DNA of 64,000 nucleotides from Ignavibacteria bacterium (GCA_016844745.1 JAERMQ010000019.1:1-64000); one strand, 5' to 3'. Shown: positions 45,226 through 54,962, counted from the stretch's first letter. Made by a program: numbers and translations. Notes: generated from the letters alone by a model not told the origin.

Positions 45226-46107
45226 TTAATTCTCATCCGGCTCGGTATGCACATGAACATGCGAGCGCTTGAATGTCGCCTTGATGTGTTCCTCCACAAG
45301 ATGCGAGATTTCGTGTGCCTTCTCGATAGTAAGATTAGGCGAGACATGAATATTCATTTCTATAAAGTTCTGCGAGCCGGAGTTGCGCTGCCTGATATCA
45401 TGCACATTTTTAACATCCGGAATTTCCATTGCTAAAACCGAAACCTTCTCCAACAACTCCGCCGAAGATTTATCCAAAAGAGCATCAATTGATTTCTTGC
45501 CAATTTTGTAACAGATTTTTATAACGATAACTGCCACAAGCAAAGCCGCTATTGAATCGGCAAAATGTGAATTGAAGGCAGCTCCGATTAATCCGGAAAG
45601 AACAACCGAAGAGCTTAATATGTCAGTTGAGAAATGTAATGCATCGGCTTCCAAAGCCTGACTATCGTACTTTTTGGCAACCTTCATCAAAGCGCGTGAA
45701 CGGGAAATATCAACTATTATTGATAAAATAATGACTGCAAAAGCCCATACATTTACAGTTATCTCAGTTCTTCCAGTAGAAAGGCGCATTACACCTTCGT
45801 AGATTATCCAGATACAGGTTATAAATAATAATACGGTTTCACCAAGAGCCGACAGATTCTCAATTTTACCATGCCCCCAATTGTGGTCTTTGTCGGGAGG
45901 GCGGTCGGCAAATTTTACTGCAAAATATGTCATGACAGCGGCAACGAGGTCTAATCCCGAATGAAGCGCTTCGGATAATATTCCAAGGCTGCCTGTCGTT
46001 ATACCGACAACAAACTTAGTAACAGTAAGCAAAACAGCAGCAGCAATTGATGAAAGAGCTACGGTTCGCTTCTCCTTATTTTCAATTTGTATATTATCCG
46101 TATTCAC
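45226..46107 (-). CDS. Cation diffusion facilitator (zinc/iron/manganese exporter)
   Basis: 293 aa with about six membrane segments. The metal site is in LHSGLDLVAAV (TM2) and ALHFSTDIL (TM5), with GHGKIENLSALGE in between. The C-terminal cytoplasmic domain has VHDIRQRNSG and HVHVHTEPDE. It exchanges a divalent metal for protons across the inner membrane. A palindrome copy lies at each end of the gene (45179 and 46133). Confidence 0.9.
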   Translation of the reverse strand: MNTDNIQIENKEKRTVALSSIAAAVLLTVTKFVVGITTGSLGILSEALHSGLDLVAAVMTYFAVKFADRPPDKDHNWGHGKIENLSALGETVLLFITCIWIIYEGVMRLSTGRTEITVNVWAFAVIILSIIVDISRSRALMKVAKKYDSQALEADALHFSTDILSSSVVLSGLIGAAFNSHFADSIAALLVAVIVIKICYKIGKKSIDALLDKSSAELLEKVSVLAMEIPDVKNVHDIRQRNSGSQNFIEMNIHVSPNLTIEKAHEISHLVEEHIKATFKRSHVHVHTEPDEN

Positions 46108-46132
46108 TTTTTCTATATATCATTTACAAATA

Positions 46133-46165
46133 AGATGTCCATCATCTGCCAGATGTTGGACATCT
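46133..46165. repeat. 33-bp DVQHL palindrome, one arm mismatch
   Basis: agatgtccatcatct replaces the usual left arm (one a-to-t change), with a gcc centre and a perfect right arm. It lies 25 nt upstream of the CDF gene's ATG, so it could affect its 5' leader. Confidence 0.85.
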
Positions 46166-46306
46166 CTGGAAATTCAATTTACAAATTAAGAAAAAAACCT
46201 CTTGCAAACAATATATCGCGAAAGGTTTTTATTGTTAAATATTTGTATTTATTAGTCTTTACTAAAATATAAATTCGTTTGAATAAGAAATCAATCTTAT
46301 TCATTT

Positions 46307-46401
46307 TAAGTTATGAGTTATAAGTTATGAGTTATAATAGATTGATTTAGATTCGTAAATGGTACAAATATTATAATAACTTATAACTTATAACTCATAA
46401 C
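46307..46401. repeat. Inverted ttatgagttataa tandem blocks
   Basis: Left block aagttatgagttataagtt (repeated) faces its complement (aacttataacttataactc) 40 nt away. Similar blocks at 42187 and 57481. Confidence 0.7.
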
Positions 46402-46432
46402 AAATGACTTCTATAGTATAAATTATGTCACT

Positions 46433-48061
46433 TTATTTTATTTTCCTCTGTTTAATAACTTTTTCTGAAACCAACTTACCTTGCTGGAACAACATAAGAT
46501 AGTCCCTGCTGCCGGCTTTTGAGTCAGTTCCGCTCATATTGAATCCGCCGAATGGATGCACATCGACCATAGCGCCGGTGCATTTGCGGTTGAAATATAG
46601 ATTACCAACATGGAATTGATTTGTAGCTAATTCAATTTTATCCCGGTTTTTCGTGAAGACCGCTCCTGTCAAGCCATAAATTGTATTATTGGCAATTTCC
46701 AGAGCATGTTCGAAGTTATTCGATTTGATTACCGCAAGGACAGGACCAAAAATTTCTTCCTGCGAAATCCGTGCTTTTGGGTCAATATCTATGAAAACAG
46801 TTGGCTGGATGTAGTAACCGGGCAGCCCGGCAACTTTCGTGCCTCCACAAAGTAATTTCCCCTCTTTTTTACCGATTTCTATATATTCAAGAATCGTTTT
46901 TTCTGCTTTAGCGCTTATAACCGGACCGATTTTATAATCTTCGGTCGGGTCGCCAACCTGCAATTTCTCAACTGCGAGCTTTAATTTTTTATTAAATTCA
47001 TCATAAACCGCAGCATCGACGATAACCCTTGAGCATGCCGAACATTTCTGTCCCTGAAAACCATAAGCCGAAGCAACGACGTCTGCAACTGCAACATCCA
47101 AATCTTCAACTTCCGAATCAACGATGATAGTATCCTTGCCGCCCATTTCGGCAATTACTCGTTTAATCCAGATTTGACGATGTTGAACGTCTCCGTAAAT
47201 TAGATGTCCAACATCTGCCAGATGTTGGACATCTGGCATCGGTGATGCTTTAGCTGCTAATTCGTTAATCCGCAATCCGACTTCCATCGAGCCGGTAAAC
47301 GAAATAAATCTTGTTTTGGGATGTTCAACTAAATAATCACCGGCTTCTGCGCCGCTCGCAACGAGGAAATTCAATACGCCATCCGGCAATCCCAATTTAT
47401 ACATTATATCAGAGAAGAGCCATGCCATCATTGGTGTTTCGGATGATGGTTTCAGTACGACTGTATTACCGGTAACCAGTGCTGCTGCTGTAATTCCAAT
47501 CATAATTGCAAATGGAAAATTCCACGGTGGAATGCACACACCAACACCCAATGGAATATAAAAATACTTATTAATTTCGTTTTTCATTTGGGTCAAAGGT
47601 TGGAGTTTGGCATATCGCTTAGCTTCGAGAGCATAAAATTCCAGGAAATCCACAGCCTCGCATAAATCGCCGTCGGCTTCAATGAAATTCTTACCTGACT
47701 CGGCAGTCATCCAACTGCAAATCTCAACCCGGTTGCGGCGAATTTCATAGGCAGCTTTAGTAAGAAACTCGGCTCTCTTTCGTACCGGAACATTTTTCCA
47801 TGATTCGAAGGCAGCCGCTGCAGCCTGAATGGCTATTTCAGCATCATCTTTTCCGGATTTCTGAAAAATACCGACAACTTCTTCAGGATTTGCCGGATTC
47901 AAAGATTTCGTTTTATTCTTAGTGAAAACATCCTGACCATTGATTTTGTTCGGATATTCCTTTCCGAATTGTGATTTTAATAACTGGTTTGCTCTTTTTT
48001 GTTTTGAAAAAATTACAATATCATTCCAATTCAAAAGGTCGTTATTTTTAAAGACTTTCAT
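46433..48061 (-). CDS. L-glutamate gamma-semialdehyde (1-pyrroline-5-carboxylate) dehydrogenase
   Basis: 542 aa. Oxidises glutamate semialdehyde from proline or arginine to glutamate with NAD+. Aldehyde dehydrogenase motifs are present: PPWNFPFAIMIG near 177, FTGSMEVGLRINELAA, the catalytic Glu in VIAEMGGKD near 305 and the catalytic Cys in FQGQKCSACSR near 338. Residues 277-287 (DVQHLADVGHL) are encoded by an inserted 33-bp palindrome, within the loop before RVIAEMGG that is normally short. No proline dehydrogenase gene is adjacent. The symbol is left blank because rocA and pruA are both used. Confidence 0.92.
   Translation of the reverse strand: MKVFKNNDLLNWNDIVIFSKQKRANQLLKSQFGKEYPNKINGQDVFTKNKTKSLNPANPEEVVGIFQKSGKDDAEIAIQAAAAAFESWKNVPVRKRAEFLTKAAYEIRRNRVEICSWMTAESGKNFIEADGDLCEAVDFLEFYALEAKRYAKLQPLTQMKNEINKYFYIPLGVGVCIPPWNFPFAIMIGITAAALVTGNTVVLKPSSETPMMAWLFSDIMYKLGLPDGVLNFLVASGAEAGDYLVEHPKTRFISFTGSMEVGLRINELAAKASPMPDVQHLADVGHLIYGDVQHRQIWIKRVIAEMGGKDTIIVDSEVEDLDVAVADVVASAYGFQGQKCSACSRVIVDAAVYDEFNKKLKLAVEKLQVGDPTEDYKIGPVISAKAEKTILEYIEIGKKEGKLLCGGTKVAGLPGYYIQPTVFIDIDPKARISQEEIFGPVLAVIKSNNFEHALEIANNTIYGLTGAVFTKNRDKIELATNQFHVGNLYFNRKCTGAMVDVHPFGGFNMSGTDSKAGSRDYLMLFQQGKLVSEKVIKQRKIK
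47202..47234. repeat. 33-bp DVQHL palindrome inside the P5C dehydrogenase gene
   Basis: A perfect copy (gcc centre on the plus strand) in frame with the minus-strand gene. It encodes residues 277-287 plus the end of Pro276 and leaves the frame open. The flanking residues match the family, so this is an insertion. Confidence 0.9.
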
Positions 48062-48081
48062 ATTTAGTTCTCCTATGGTAA

Positions 48082-48101
48082 AGACGTAGCATGCTATGTC
48101 T
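48082..48101. repeat. 20-bp near-palindrome agacgtagcatgctatgtct
   Basis: Self-complementary except for one symmetric pair of mismatches. It lies 20 nt upstream of the P5C dehydrogenase start. It could be an operator or a short dispersed element; nothing else supports a regulator site. Confidence 0.45.
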
Positions 48102-48206
48102 CTACATTATTAAACAATGATTTATACATTACAAAATTACGATTTTTTCCCGAATTTTTATTCTTCAATATTATACTATTGTTATGTCAGGAAAACTTTG
48201 ACGCAT

Positions 48207-48266
48207 CAGACAAGAATGTCTGAGCTACTAAGTAAATAAAAAAAGTAGAATAGACATTCATGTCTG
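48207..48266. repeat. Inverted repeat, cagacaagaatgtct family (copy 2)
   Basis: Ends cagacaagaatgtct and gacattcatgtctg, with a centre similar to the copy at 32263. It lies in the divergent gap between the P5C dehydrogenase and the Tol/Omp85-like gene. Confidence 0.8.
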
Positions 48267-48416
48267 TTCAAAGTATGGTTGATATAACATTAGGTGCAAA
48301 AATAATTTCTAATGTAACTTACGGCTCTTTGAATTGTTTATTAATAAATGTTTAAATAAATAAACTTTTATGAATGAATTATCGTCTAAAACAATAATTA
48401 TTTAAGAGAGGGAAAT

Positions 48417-51400
48417 ATGTTCAAAAAATTGAAAGCCGCAGATGTCCGGAAGTCTGGATTTAGGGACTGGGTTTTGGGTTATAGGGACTGGGTTCTGGGT
48501 ATTTCAAAACCCTATAACCCAGAACCCAGAACCCAGAACCTAAACCCAAAACCCAATACCCTAATAATTTACTTGTTTGCAATAATGATACTCCAGCAAG
48601 TAAGCTACGGACAATTCGGTAAAAATAAAGTTCAATACCAGGAATTCAATTGGAAATATATAGAATCCAAACATTTTGATGTATATTATAATGACGGCTC
48701 AAAAGAACTTGCCGATTTTACGGCAATCGAAGCGGAAATAAGTTTGCTATCCATTCAAAGAACCTTGAATTATAAGTTAAACAGCCGAATCTCATTAGTT
48801 GTTTATAATTCCCACAACGAGTTCCAGCAGACTAACGTTGTATGGTCATATATGCCCGAAGGAGTTGGTGGCGTTACTGAAATGTTGAAGAATCGTGTAG
48901 TTGTACCTTTCCAGGGCAATTATGCTCAGTTTGCGCATGTTATTCACCATGAGCTTGTTCATGCTGTAGTAAATGAAATGTTTTATGGAGGTACTCTCCA
49001 ATCATCTGTATCGGTCAATGCATTTCAATTGCCATTATGGATGAGTGAAGGATTAGCGGAATACGAAAGCTTTGGTGGATTGGATATCGGAACCGACCAA
49101 TATATGCGTGATATAACCATCAGTCAATATTTGCCGAATCTGGAAAGATTGGATAATTATCTGGCATATCGTGCAGGTCAAACCTTTTATTGGTATGTAG
49201 CGAAAAATTATGGAGCCGAGCGGGTAGGTGATTTGCTGAATAAAATCCGGATATACGGAAAACTCGACCCGGCTTTTATGAGTTGCTTTAAAATGAATTT
49301 CGAGGATTTTTCGAATAAATGGGAAAAAGACCTGAAAAAAATGTTCTGGCCCGATTTGGAAATTTTCAAAAGCCCGGAAGACTTTGCTACTGCATTAACT
49401 AATCATAAAAAGGAAGAAAATTTTTACAATACTTCACCTGCTATTTCACCGGATGGCGAAAAAGTAGCTTATATAGCCGATAAGGATGGTTTGTTCGGGG
49501 TTTTTATAACAGGTTTTGATAAGAAGGAGAAACCCAGACAGCTTGTAAGCAGCTTCCGGGAACAGGATTTCGAGCAGTTGAATATCCTGACACCCGGTAT
49601 ATCCTGGAGCCCGGACGGTAAAAAGTTAGCTATTTCGGCTAAAGCTGGTGGTGAAGATGCTATTTTTATAGTCGATGCAGCTTCCGGGGATTATGAAAAA
49701 ATAAAATTCGGTTTCAAATCCATATCTTCCGTTGTCTGGTCACCTGACGGCAACTATATGTCTTTTGTTGCTTCCGACCAGGGAAAAAGTGATGTATATC
49801 TATATAATTTATCAACAAATAATTATGATAACCTGACCGATGATATTTATTCCGATTTTCATCCGACCTGGTCGCCTGACTGCAAAAAATTATATTTCAT
49901 TTCCGATAGGGATATGAAATATCCATATAAAAAAATGTGGCAGCATAATCTTAATTCATCCGATGTATTTTCTATAGATATATCAACCAAGGAAATAAAA
50001 AGAATTACTTTCGACGAACAATATACCAAGTCATCGCTTGCTGTTACTCCAGGTGGCGATAAACTTCTTTTCGTTTCAAATAAAAACGGTATCGGTAATA
50101 TATATGAACTTGAATTTGCAACAGGGGTAATAAAACCAAAAACTAATTCCATTGCCGAAATTACTCATCTATCACTTGCCAAGGATGCAAGTAAATTGGT
50201 GTTTGCCGTTCAAAACGGCGGTGGTTATGATGTTTTTTATATAAGTTTTCCTATGGAGAAGAAACTCGATATCGAGACATTGCCTTTGACCAAGCTTAGG
50301 AAACTCATAAATGATGAGGAAAATTCCTCACTTGCTGCCAAGGAAATTGAGGATAGTACAATCCAGGATAAATCCCAACCCAAAAGTTACGGTAACTTTG
50401 CCGTTGATTTCAGCAGGCAGCAGGTTGTTACTCCAAGCAAGGATACTGAAATTCATATTACTGATAATCTTGTAAAATCAAAAAACCTGACATCGGTACT
50501 TTCAGATACCGTGTTTGCCGAGCATGATTATAAAATAAAATTTTCAACCGATTTGGTGATGGGTAATCCGGGATATTCCAACTTATGGAGCGTTCAGGGA
50601 ATAGCTCAGTTCTTATTCTCCGATGTTTTGGGCGACCACCAGATTTTCCTGCAGGCAAATTTATTATTTGATTTACAGAACAGTTCCATATTCGCTACCT
50701 ATAATTATCTGCCTAAGCTAATTGATTATTCGGTTAGTTTATACCATAGCGCAATTCTGATTTATATACCCGATTTAACTGACCCCAACAATATACCTGA
50801 CCCTTATTTATTTCGGTTTCGAAATATGGGTATCACCGGAGGTGCTTCATTACCACTTGATTTTTTCAATCGCTTCGAAGGCACAACAGATTTCATGTAC
50901 GTATCAAAACAAAATCTGGATATTCCTACCGACCCAATTCAATCCTCTACAATTATAGCTCCGGGTATAAGATATGTTCATGACGACGTTTTATATGGGA
51001 ATTTTGCACCGGAGCGCGGTACAAGATTATTTGTCGGGATTAAGGCTTCTCCTAAAATCGGCGCTGATGGTGTAGGCTTTGCTACTGTTTCTGGCGATGT
51101 CAGGGAGTATATTAAATTCTGGGATTATCTTGGATTAGCAGTACGTGGCGCATTTGCCGGCAGTTTTGGTCCCGACCCGCAGCGCTATGCTTTAGGTGGG
51201 ACGGAAAACTGGTTAAATTTTTCATATAACAGAAAATTAGTTTATTTGAAGAATCCACAGGATTTTGCATTTATGCACGATAGATTCGTATATCCGCTTA
51301 GAGGTTTTATGATGGATGAAATTGAAGGCTCGAAATATTTTTTGGTTAATGCCGAACTCCGGTTTCCATTGTTTCGTGCTTTGCTTGCCGGACCTATACC

Positions 51401-51650
51401 TATATTGTTCCAGGGAATTGGTGGTAGCTTCTTCTTCGATATAGGCGGTGCATGGAATGATAAGTTTAATGCTGTTGTATATGACGATAACGGTCAGCAA
51501 CAACTTGGAAATTTACGAATGAGTATGGGTATCGGAATTCGTACATATTTTCTCGGATTGCCCTGGAAAATAGATATTGCATGGCCCAAGAGAATTGATG
51601 GCTGGACATCTTCGCCGGAATATCTATTTTCATTAGGATTTGATTTTTAA
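48417..51650 (+). CDS. Gluzincin-like / PD40 (TolB-like) / Omp85-like outer-surface protein
   Basis: 1077 aa. GAGAGGGAAAT precedes the ATG. The membrane-targeting stretch (LIIYLFAIMILQQVSYGQ) begins only near residue 49, because residues 16-48 come from an inserted hairpin. A peptidase-MA-like domain (about 70-300) has HELVH at 178-182 and GLAEYE near 216 as zinc ligands. PD40/TolB-like blades (about 335-620, SPDGEKVAYIADKDG, WSPDGKKL) follow. The last 350 residues resemble an Omp85/BamA-type beta-barrel (AVRGAFAGSFGPDPQRYALGG is one part, ending LFSLGFDF). This architecture is common in the FCB group. Function unproven. Confidence 0.8.
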   Translation: MFKKLKAADVRKSGFRDWVLGYRDWVLGISKPYNPEPRTQNLNPKPNTLIIYLFAIMILQQVSYGQFGKNKVQYQEFNWKYIESKHFDVYYNDGSKELADFTAIEAEISLLSIQRTLNYKLNSRISLVVYNSHNEFQQTNVVWSYMPEGVGGVTEMLKNRVVVPFQGNYAQFAHVIHHELVHAVVNEMFYGGTLQSSVSVNAFQLPLWMSEGLAEYESFGGLDIGTDQYMRDITISQYLPNLERLDNYLAYRAGQTFYWYVAKNYGAERVGDLLNKIRIYGKLDPAFMSCFKMNFEDFSNKWEKDLKKMFWPDLEIFKSPEDFATALTNHKKEENFYNTSPAISPDGEKVAYIADKDGLFGVFITGFDKKEKPRQLVSSFREQDFEQLNILTPGISWSPDGKKLAISAKAGGEDAIFIVDAASGDYEKIKFGFKSISSVVWSPDGNYMSFVASDQGKSDVYLYNLSTNNYDNLTDDIYSDFHPTWSPDCKKLYFISDRDMKYPYKKMWQHNLNSSDVFSIDISTKEIKRITFDEQYTKSSLAVTPGGDKLLFVSNKNGIGNIYELEFATGVIKPKTNSIAEITHLSLAKDASKLVFAVQNGGGYDVFYISFPMEKKLDIETLPLTKLRKLINDEENSSLAAKEIEDSTIQDKSQPKSYGNFAVDFSRQQVVTPSKDTEIHITDNLVKSKNLTSVLSDTVFAEHDYKIKFSTDLVMGNPGYSNLWSVQGIAQFLFSDVLGDHQIFLQANLLFDLQNSSIFATYNYLPKLIDYSVSLYHSAILIYIPDLTDPNNIPDPYLFRFRNMGITGGASLPLDFFNRFEGTTDFMYVSKQNLDIPTDPIQSSTIIAPGIRYVHDDVLYGNFAPERGTRLFVGIKASPKIGADGVGFATVSGDVREYIKFWDYLGLAVRGAFAGSFGPDPQRYALGGTENWLNFSYNRKLVYLKNPQDFAFMHDRFVYPLRGFMMDEIEGSKYFLVNAELRFPLFRALLAGPIPILFQGIGGSFFFDIGGAWNDKFNAVVYDDNGQQQLGNLRMSMGIGIRTYFLGLPWKIDIAWPKRIDGWTSSPEYLFSLGFDF
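48461..48563. repeat. About 103-bp inverted repeat (tagggactgggttttgggtt) inside a start region
   Basis: The left half (48461-48500) of gggactgggttt/gggttctgggt units pairs with the right half (48510-48563) of acccagaaccc/aaacccaaaaccc units. It supplies residues 16-48 of the downstream protein in frame and sits between the ATG and the signal peptide core. Confidence 0.8.
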
Positions 51651-51658
51651 GCATTTAT

Positions 51659-51690
51659 ACTTTCCGAAAGTTTCCCAACTTTCGGAAAGT
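51659..51690. terminator. 32-bp perfect hairpin after the Omp85-like gene
   Basis: Arms actttccgaaagtt and aactttcggaaagt around tccc, 8 nt after the stop codon and followed by ttttcc. The position suits a transcription terminator, although the T-run is short. It may be another dispersed palindrome. Confidence 0.6.
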
Positions 51691-51779
51691 TTTCCATTTA
51701 ACTACTTCGGAAGCACTTGATTACCGTTTTTGGTTTGAATGTTGTTGATAGTTCGTTTATTGGTTCAAGGATTTGATTT

Positions 51780-52053
51780 TGGAACTAAAATATTCAATCG
51801 CTACGCGATATTTTTTTTGATTTTTGATACCATTTTCTACCATAATTTAATCGCTACGCGATATTATTCTTCAATTCATTAATTGTTGCTACGGACATTT
51901 AATCACTTCGTGATAAAATGAAAATACACCGTAGGTGTTATATTATGGTAGAAAGAATATCGAGGCAAGAGAAAAATACACCGTAGGTGTTATATTATGG
52001 TAGAAAGAATATCGAGGCAAGAGAAAAATACACCGTAGGTGTTATATTATGGT
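51780..52053. repeat. Intergenic repeats: gctacgcgat motifs and a 52-bp tandem array
   Basis: First come two aatcgctacgcgatat copies (51799 and 51849) and a related cacttcgtgat. Then a 52-bp unit starts at 51921, 51973 and 52025, the last copy incomplete. Each unit has the palindromic core acaccgtaggtgt, followed by tatattatgg. The rest of the 468-bp gap shows nothing else. Confidence 0.8.
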
Positions 52054-52118
52054 GATTCTCCGAATTATAATTTTAGATTGTTGAATAATCAATTGTCCAT
52101 TTTATTTAAAAATATTTA

Positions 52119-53522
52119 TTAAAATGCAATTTCATCTAATTCTTCATTAATTGTATTTTGACTATTTTCTATAATATTTTCATCATTTTCAGTTAATTCA
52201 GTTACTATTTGCTTTATATAATTGTCGATATCTGTTTTAATATTATCTAAATTATCTTGAATATCTTTTATATTTTCTTCAACTGTATTTTGTATTTTTT
52301 TTAATTTTGTTTTTATATTTGTAAATTCCTTTATCTTATTGATAATTTGATTTAAATATTCATTTACAAAATCTTTATTTATTCCTTCAATATTTGATTG
52401 ATTGATTTTTGTTAAAAACAATCTTGTCCAAATGATTGCATATTCTAAATATTCGATTGTGGTAAAAATTTTATTGTCATCACGAAATCCAAAAATTCCA
52501 ACTTGATCTTGAAGTTGATTTTCACTTTTAGTAACATATATGGCAAATATAGCATTGCGATTCATCATTGATTTATTCAAATATTCAATACTTTGCCTTA
52601 AAGATGTCATTTCAGTATTTTTAGCTTCAATAACAATTTGATGACCTTCTTTCAATTTATATGTATAATCACCTTTTTTTGAATAAGCATTAATACCAAC
52701 TATTTTTGACAAATCATCAACTATATCGCCAATTGGTCTGGCAATTTCTTGTAACTTTAGGTAAACATCTTCCTCAAAATCAGTACCTTTTATTGTTGAT
52801 TTCTCAATCATTTCTTTTTGAGTAATCTTTTTAGTAATTGAATCCCTTAATTCTTGAATTTCTTTTGAAAAAGTTTCAGTGTATTCATTAATAATATTTT
52901 TTATTTCTAAAATAATAGGAGAATCTTCACCGAAATATTTTTCTGTATCATCTTTCAGGTTTTTTGCAAATGTTCCTTCTCTTGTTTCATCTAATAAATC
53001 ATTAATTCTTTCTTCTACTTCAATTATAACTTTCTTCATTTTACCGAGATAAGAATTTTCAAGATTTGGGTCAAAATTATTAGAAGCCTCTTTTATTCCT
53101 TTTTCAATTTCTCCGATTTTCTGAGTTGATATTTTATTAACATTTTCAACAAGATTACCTATATTATTTTTTAAATCTTTAATAATAATTTCCGAATTAT
53201 TCTTAAAATAATTAAATGACCTTCTTAAATAAGAATTATCTTTATCGGGGTCAAATTTTGATTCTAATTTCTTCTCAATATTATCTTGAAAATTCTTTTC
53301 AATTGTAGCTAAGTTTTGTTGAAAGTTTAATACAATTTTATCAGCTTCCTTTTTTATAAATTCAATATCTCTTGAAGATTGAACTCTTTCTAACACTGAC
53401 ACACCAATGAAAAGAATATTATCTATAATATCTTTTTCATTATATTCTAATTCTATTTGATGATTTATAAATCTTAATACATCAGGATTTGAAATTATAT
53501 GTGTTATTTGTTTTTCGTTCAT
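52119..53522 (-). CDS. Coiled-coil protein with a candidate PD-(D/E)XK nuclease domain
   Basis: 467 aa, no signal peptide. Residues 60-250 are charged coiled coil. A compact domain (about 255-380) contains GTDFEEDVYLKL, then KKGDYTYKL near 282 and IVIEAKN near 298, the spacing of D and ExK in PD-(D/E)XK nucleases (RmuC-like layout). The C-terminal 85 residues return to coiled coil. It is 82 nt downstream of the Mrr-type gene and on the same strand, so a DNA-processing or defence role is plausible. Confidence 0.55.
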   Translation of the reverse strand: MNEKQITHIISNPDVLRFINHQIELEYNEKDIIDNILFIGVSVLERVQSSRDIEFIKKEADKIVLNFQQNLATIEKNFQDNIEKKLESKFDPDKDNSYLRRSFNYFKNNSEIIIKDLKNNIGNLVENVNKISTQKIGEIEKGIKEASNNFDPNLENSYLGKMKKVIIEVEERINDLLDETREGTFAKNLKDDTEKYFGEDSPIILEIKNIINEYTETFSKEIQELRDSITKKITQKEMIEKSTIKGTDFEEDVYLKLQEIARPIGDIVDDLSKIVGINAYSKKGDYTYKLKEGHQIVIEAKNTEMTSLRQSIEYLNKSMMNRNAIFAIYVTKSENQLQDQVGIFGFRDDNKIFTTIEYLEYAIIWTRLFLTKINQSNIEGINKDFVNEYLNQIINKIKEFTNIKTKLKKIQNTVEENIKDIQDNLDNIKTDIDNYIKQIVTELTENDENIIENSQNTINEELDEIAF

Positions 53523-53604
53523 ATTTTCACCTTTTTTATTTTTAGAATATTGTTTTATCTACATTGAATAAAAATATTGAAATTTAAGTAATTAACTAAA
53601 CCAA

Positions 53605-54507
53605 TTATATCTGCGACGCCAAAAAATAAATAGAATTCAACGGTAATCTTATTTTGTCGTCATCTGGCATTTTATTGTAAAATTCCTGCCATAAATTGAT
53701 GAATCTGTCCAAATCAATTAATTCAACATGAACATGTGAACTTTGTGCTGTTATTTTAGCATCCGATGTAAATCCGCCAGTTGATATGAAAATACCTACA
53801 TCACCGTCTTTCTGCAACAATCCCATTAATTGCCTTATTTCTTGTACGTTAGAAGTTTGGTCCCTGTGTTTTACCTGAACTTTAATTCTTGGAGAAATTG
53901 TACCTAAAGGGTCACGATAAGCAATAACATCAATCCCCCCGTCTTTTCCTTTTGGAGCTACAAATGGTGTATAATATCCCATAGCTCTTAATAATGCGGC
54001 AACAATTTCCTGAAATTCATAAGGATTCATTTTATTTATAAAATCTTTTATCTGTTCGATTGCGAGGCTTTCGATTTCATCTATCGAGGTGCCACCCAAA
54101 TTTTTTTGTTCATAATGAACTTCATCATCAATATTAGTTTCTGATTTTCTATTATCATCCCATAACCGATAAGCCTTATTCATTTCAAACAAGAGTTTTT
54201 CATCTCCTAATTTTAATGCTTTTTCTCCTTCTGGCGTTAAATACCATCTTCCCTTCTTTTTAATAATAAATCCTGCTTTTGTACAACCAGAACTATTAAA
54301 ATGCAAAAAAACCTTCCATCTTGTGTAACCGGTTTTTTCATATATTTCTTTTTCCCATTCATTAAATTGAACTCTTCTTTCGACTTCATTCACAACTTCT
54401 TTTGATGATAATTCTCCATTATTCTCTTTTAATGCGGTTAAGGCAGCAAAAATCACTTTGGCGGCTAATTTCCTTGACGGTGATAACTCTTTGTTTTGGT
54501 TTTTCAT
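53605..54507 (-). CDS. Mrr-type restriction endonuclease
   Basis: 300 aa. The N-terminal winged-helix-like Mrr domain (about 10-95) includes GWYLTPEGEKAL-like GRWYLTPEGEKAL. The C-terminal Mrr_cat domain has FQEIVAALLRAMGY near 162, PKGKDGGIDVIAY near 187 and IKVQVKHR near 208, supplying D and QxK. Mrr enzymes cut modified foreign DNA. No methyltransferase is adjacent, which suits a modification-dependent enzyme. Confidence 0.8.
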   Translation of the reverse strand: MKNQNKELSPSRKLAAKVIFAALTALKENNGELSSKEVVNEVERRVQFNEWEKEIYEKTGYTRWKVFLHFNSSGCTKAGFIIKKKGRWYLTPEGEKALKLGDEKLLFEMNKAYRLWDDNRKSETNIDDEVHYEQKNLGGTSIDEIESLAIEQIKDFINKMNPYEFQEIVAALLRAMGYYTPFVAPKGKDGGIDVIAYRDPLGTISPRIKVQVKHRDQTSNVQEIRQLMGLLQKDGDVGIFISTGGFTSDAKITAQSSHVHVELIDLDRFINLWQEFYNKMPDDDKIRLPLNSIYFLASQI

Positions 54508-54962
54508 TTTATTTTCAATTTAGATATAAATAAAGTATATTTACTAAAAATGTAATTCACATACTCATAATCCCTTTTCATCTTAAAATTCAAAACAATC
54601 ATTTATATTATTTATTAATTCCTGATTGAAAAAAAGAAATATAACCAAAAGGAACATAAAAAGCAAATACTGTCCGAACCACTGATTGACACTGATTAAA
54701 TGATTACACTGATTCCCTAAAAAATCAAATTAATCCATTAATCAGCTTAATCAAGGTTCAGACATCTTTCTAACACCGTCAGAATCACGGATTGACACGG
54801 ATTTACTGATTCCACGGATTTCCCAAAAAAAATTATGCTAATCCTAAAATTCCTAATTCAGACAATAATCATGGTTCATTAAAATATTTTTTGTAATTTT
54901 AGATTATAGATTTGAAAGCGTTACTGAATGAAATTATATGAATAACAATAAATAGAAAAAAA
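54508..54962. other. Intergenic repeat stretch, no gene seen
   Basis: It contains imperfect cactgattgacactgatt units (54670-54710), their partial complement (ttaatcagcttaatcaagg) and a second set at 54785-54830 (cacggattgacacggattt). These are typical low-complexity dispersed repeats. No promoter or RNA is recognised. Confidence 0.6.

Noticed and set aside
48461-48563. gggttctgggt repeats as telomere-like DNA
   Set aside because: The units face each other as one hairpin within a gene; this is an internal inverted repeat, not an end.
51921-52053. 52-bp repeats considered as a CRISPR array
   Set aside because: The whole 52-bp unit repeats, with no variable spacer between constant repeats, and there are no cas genes nearby.
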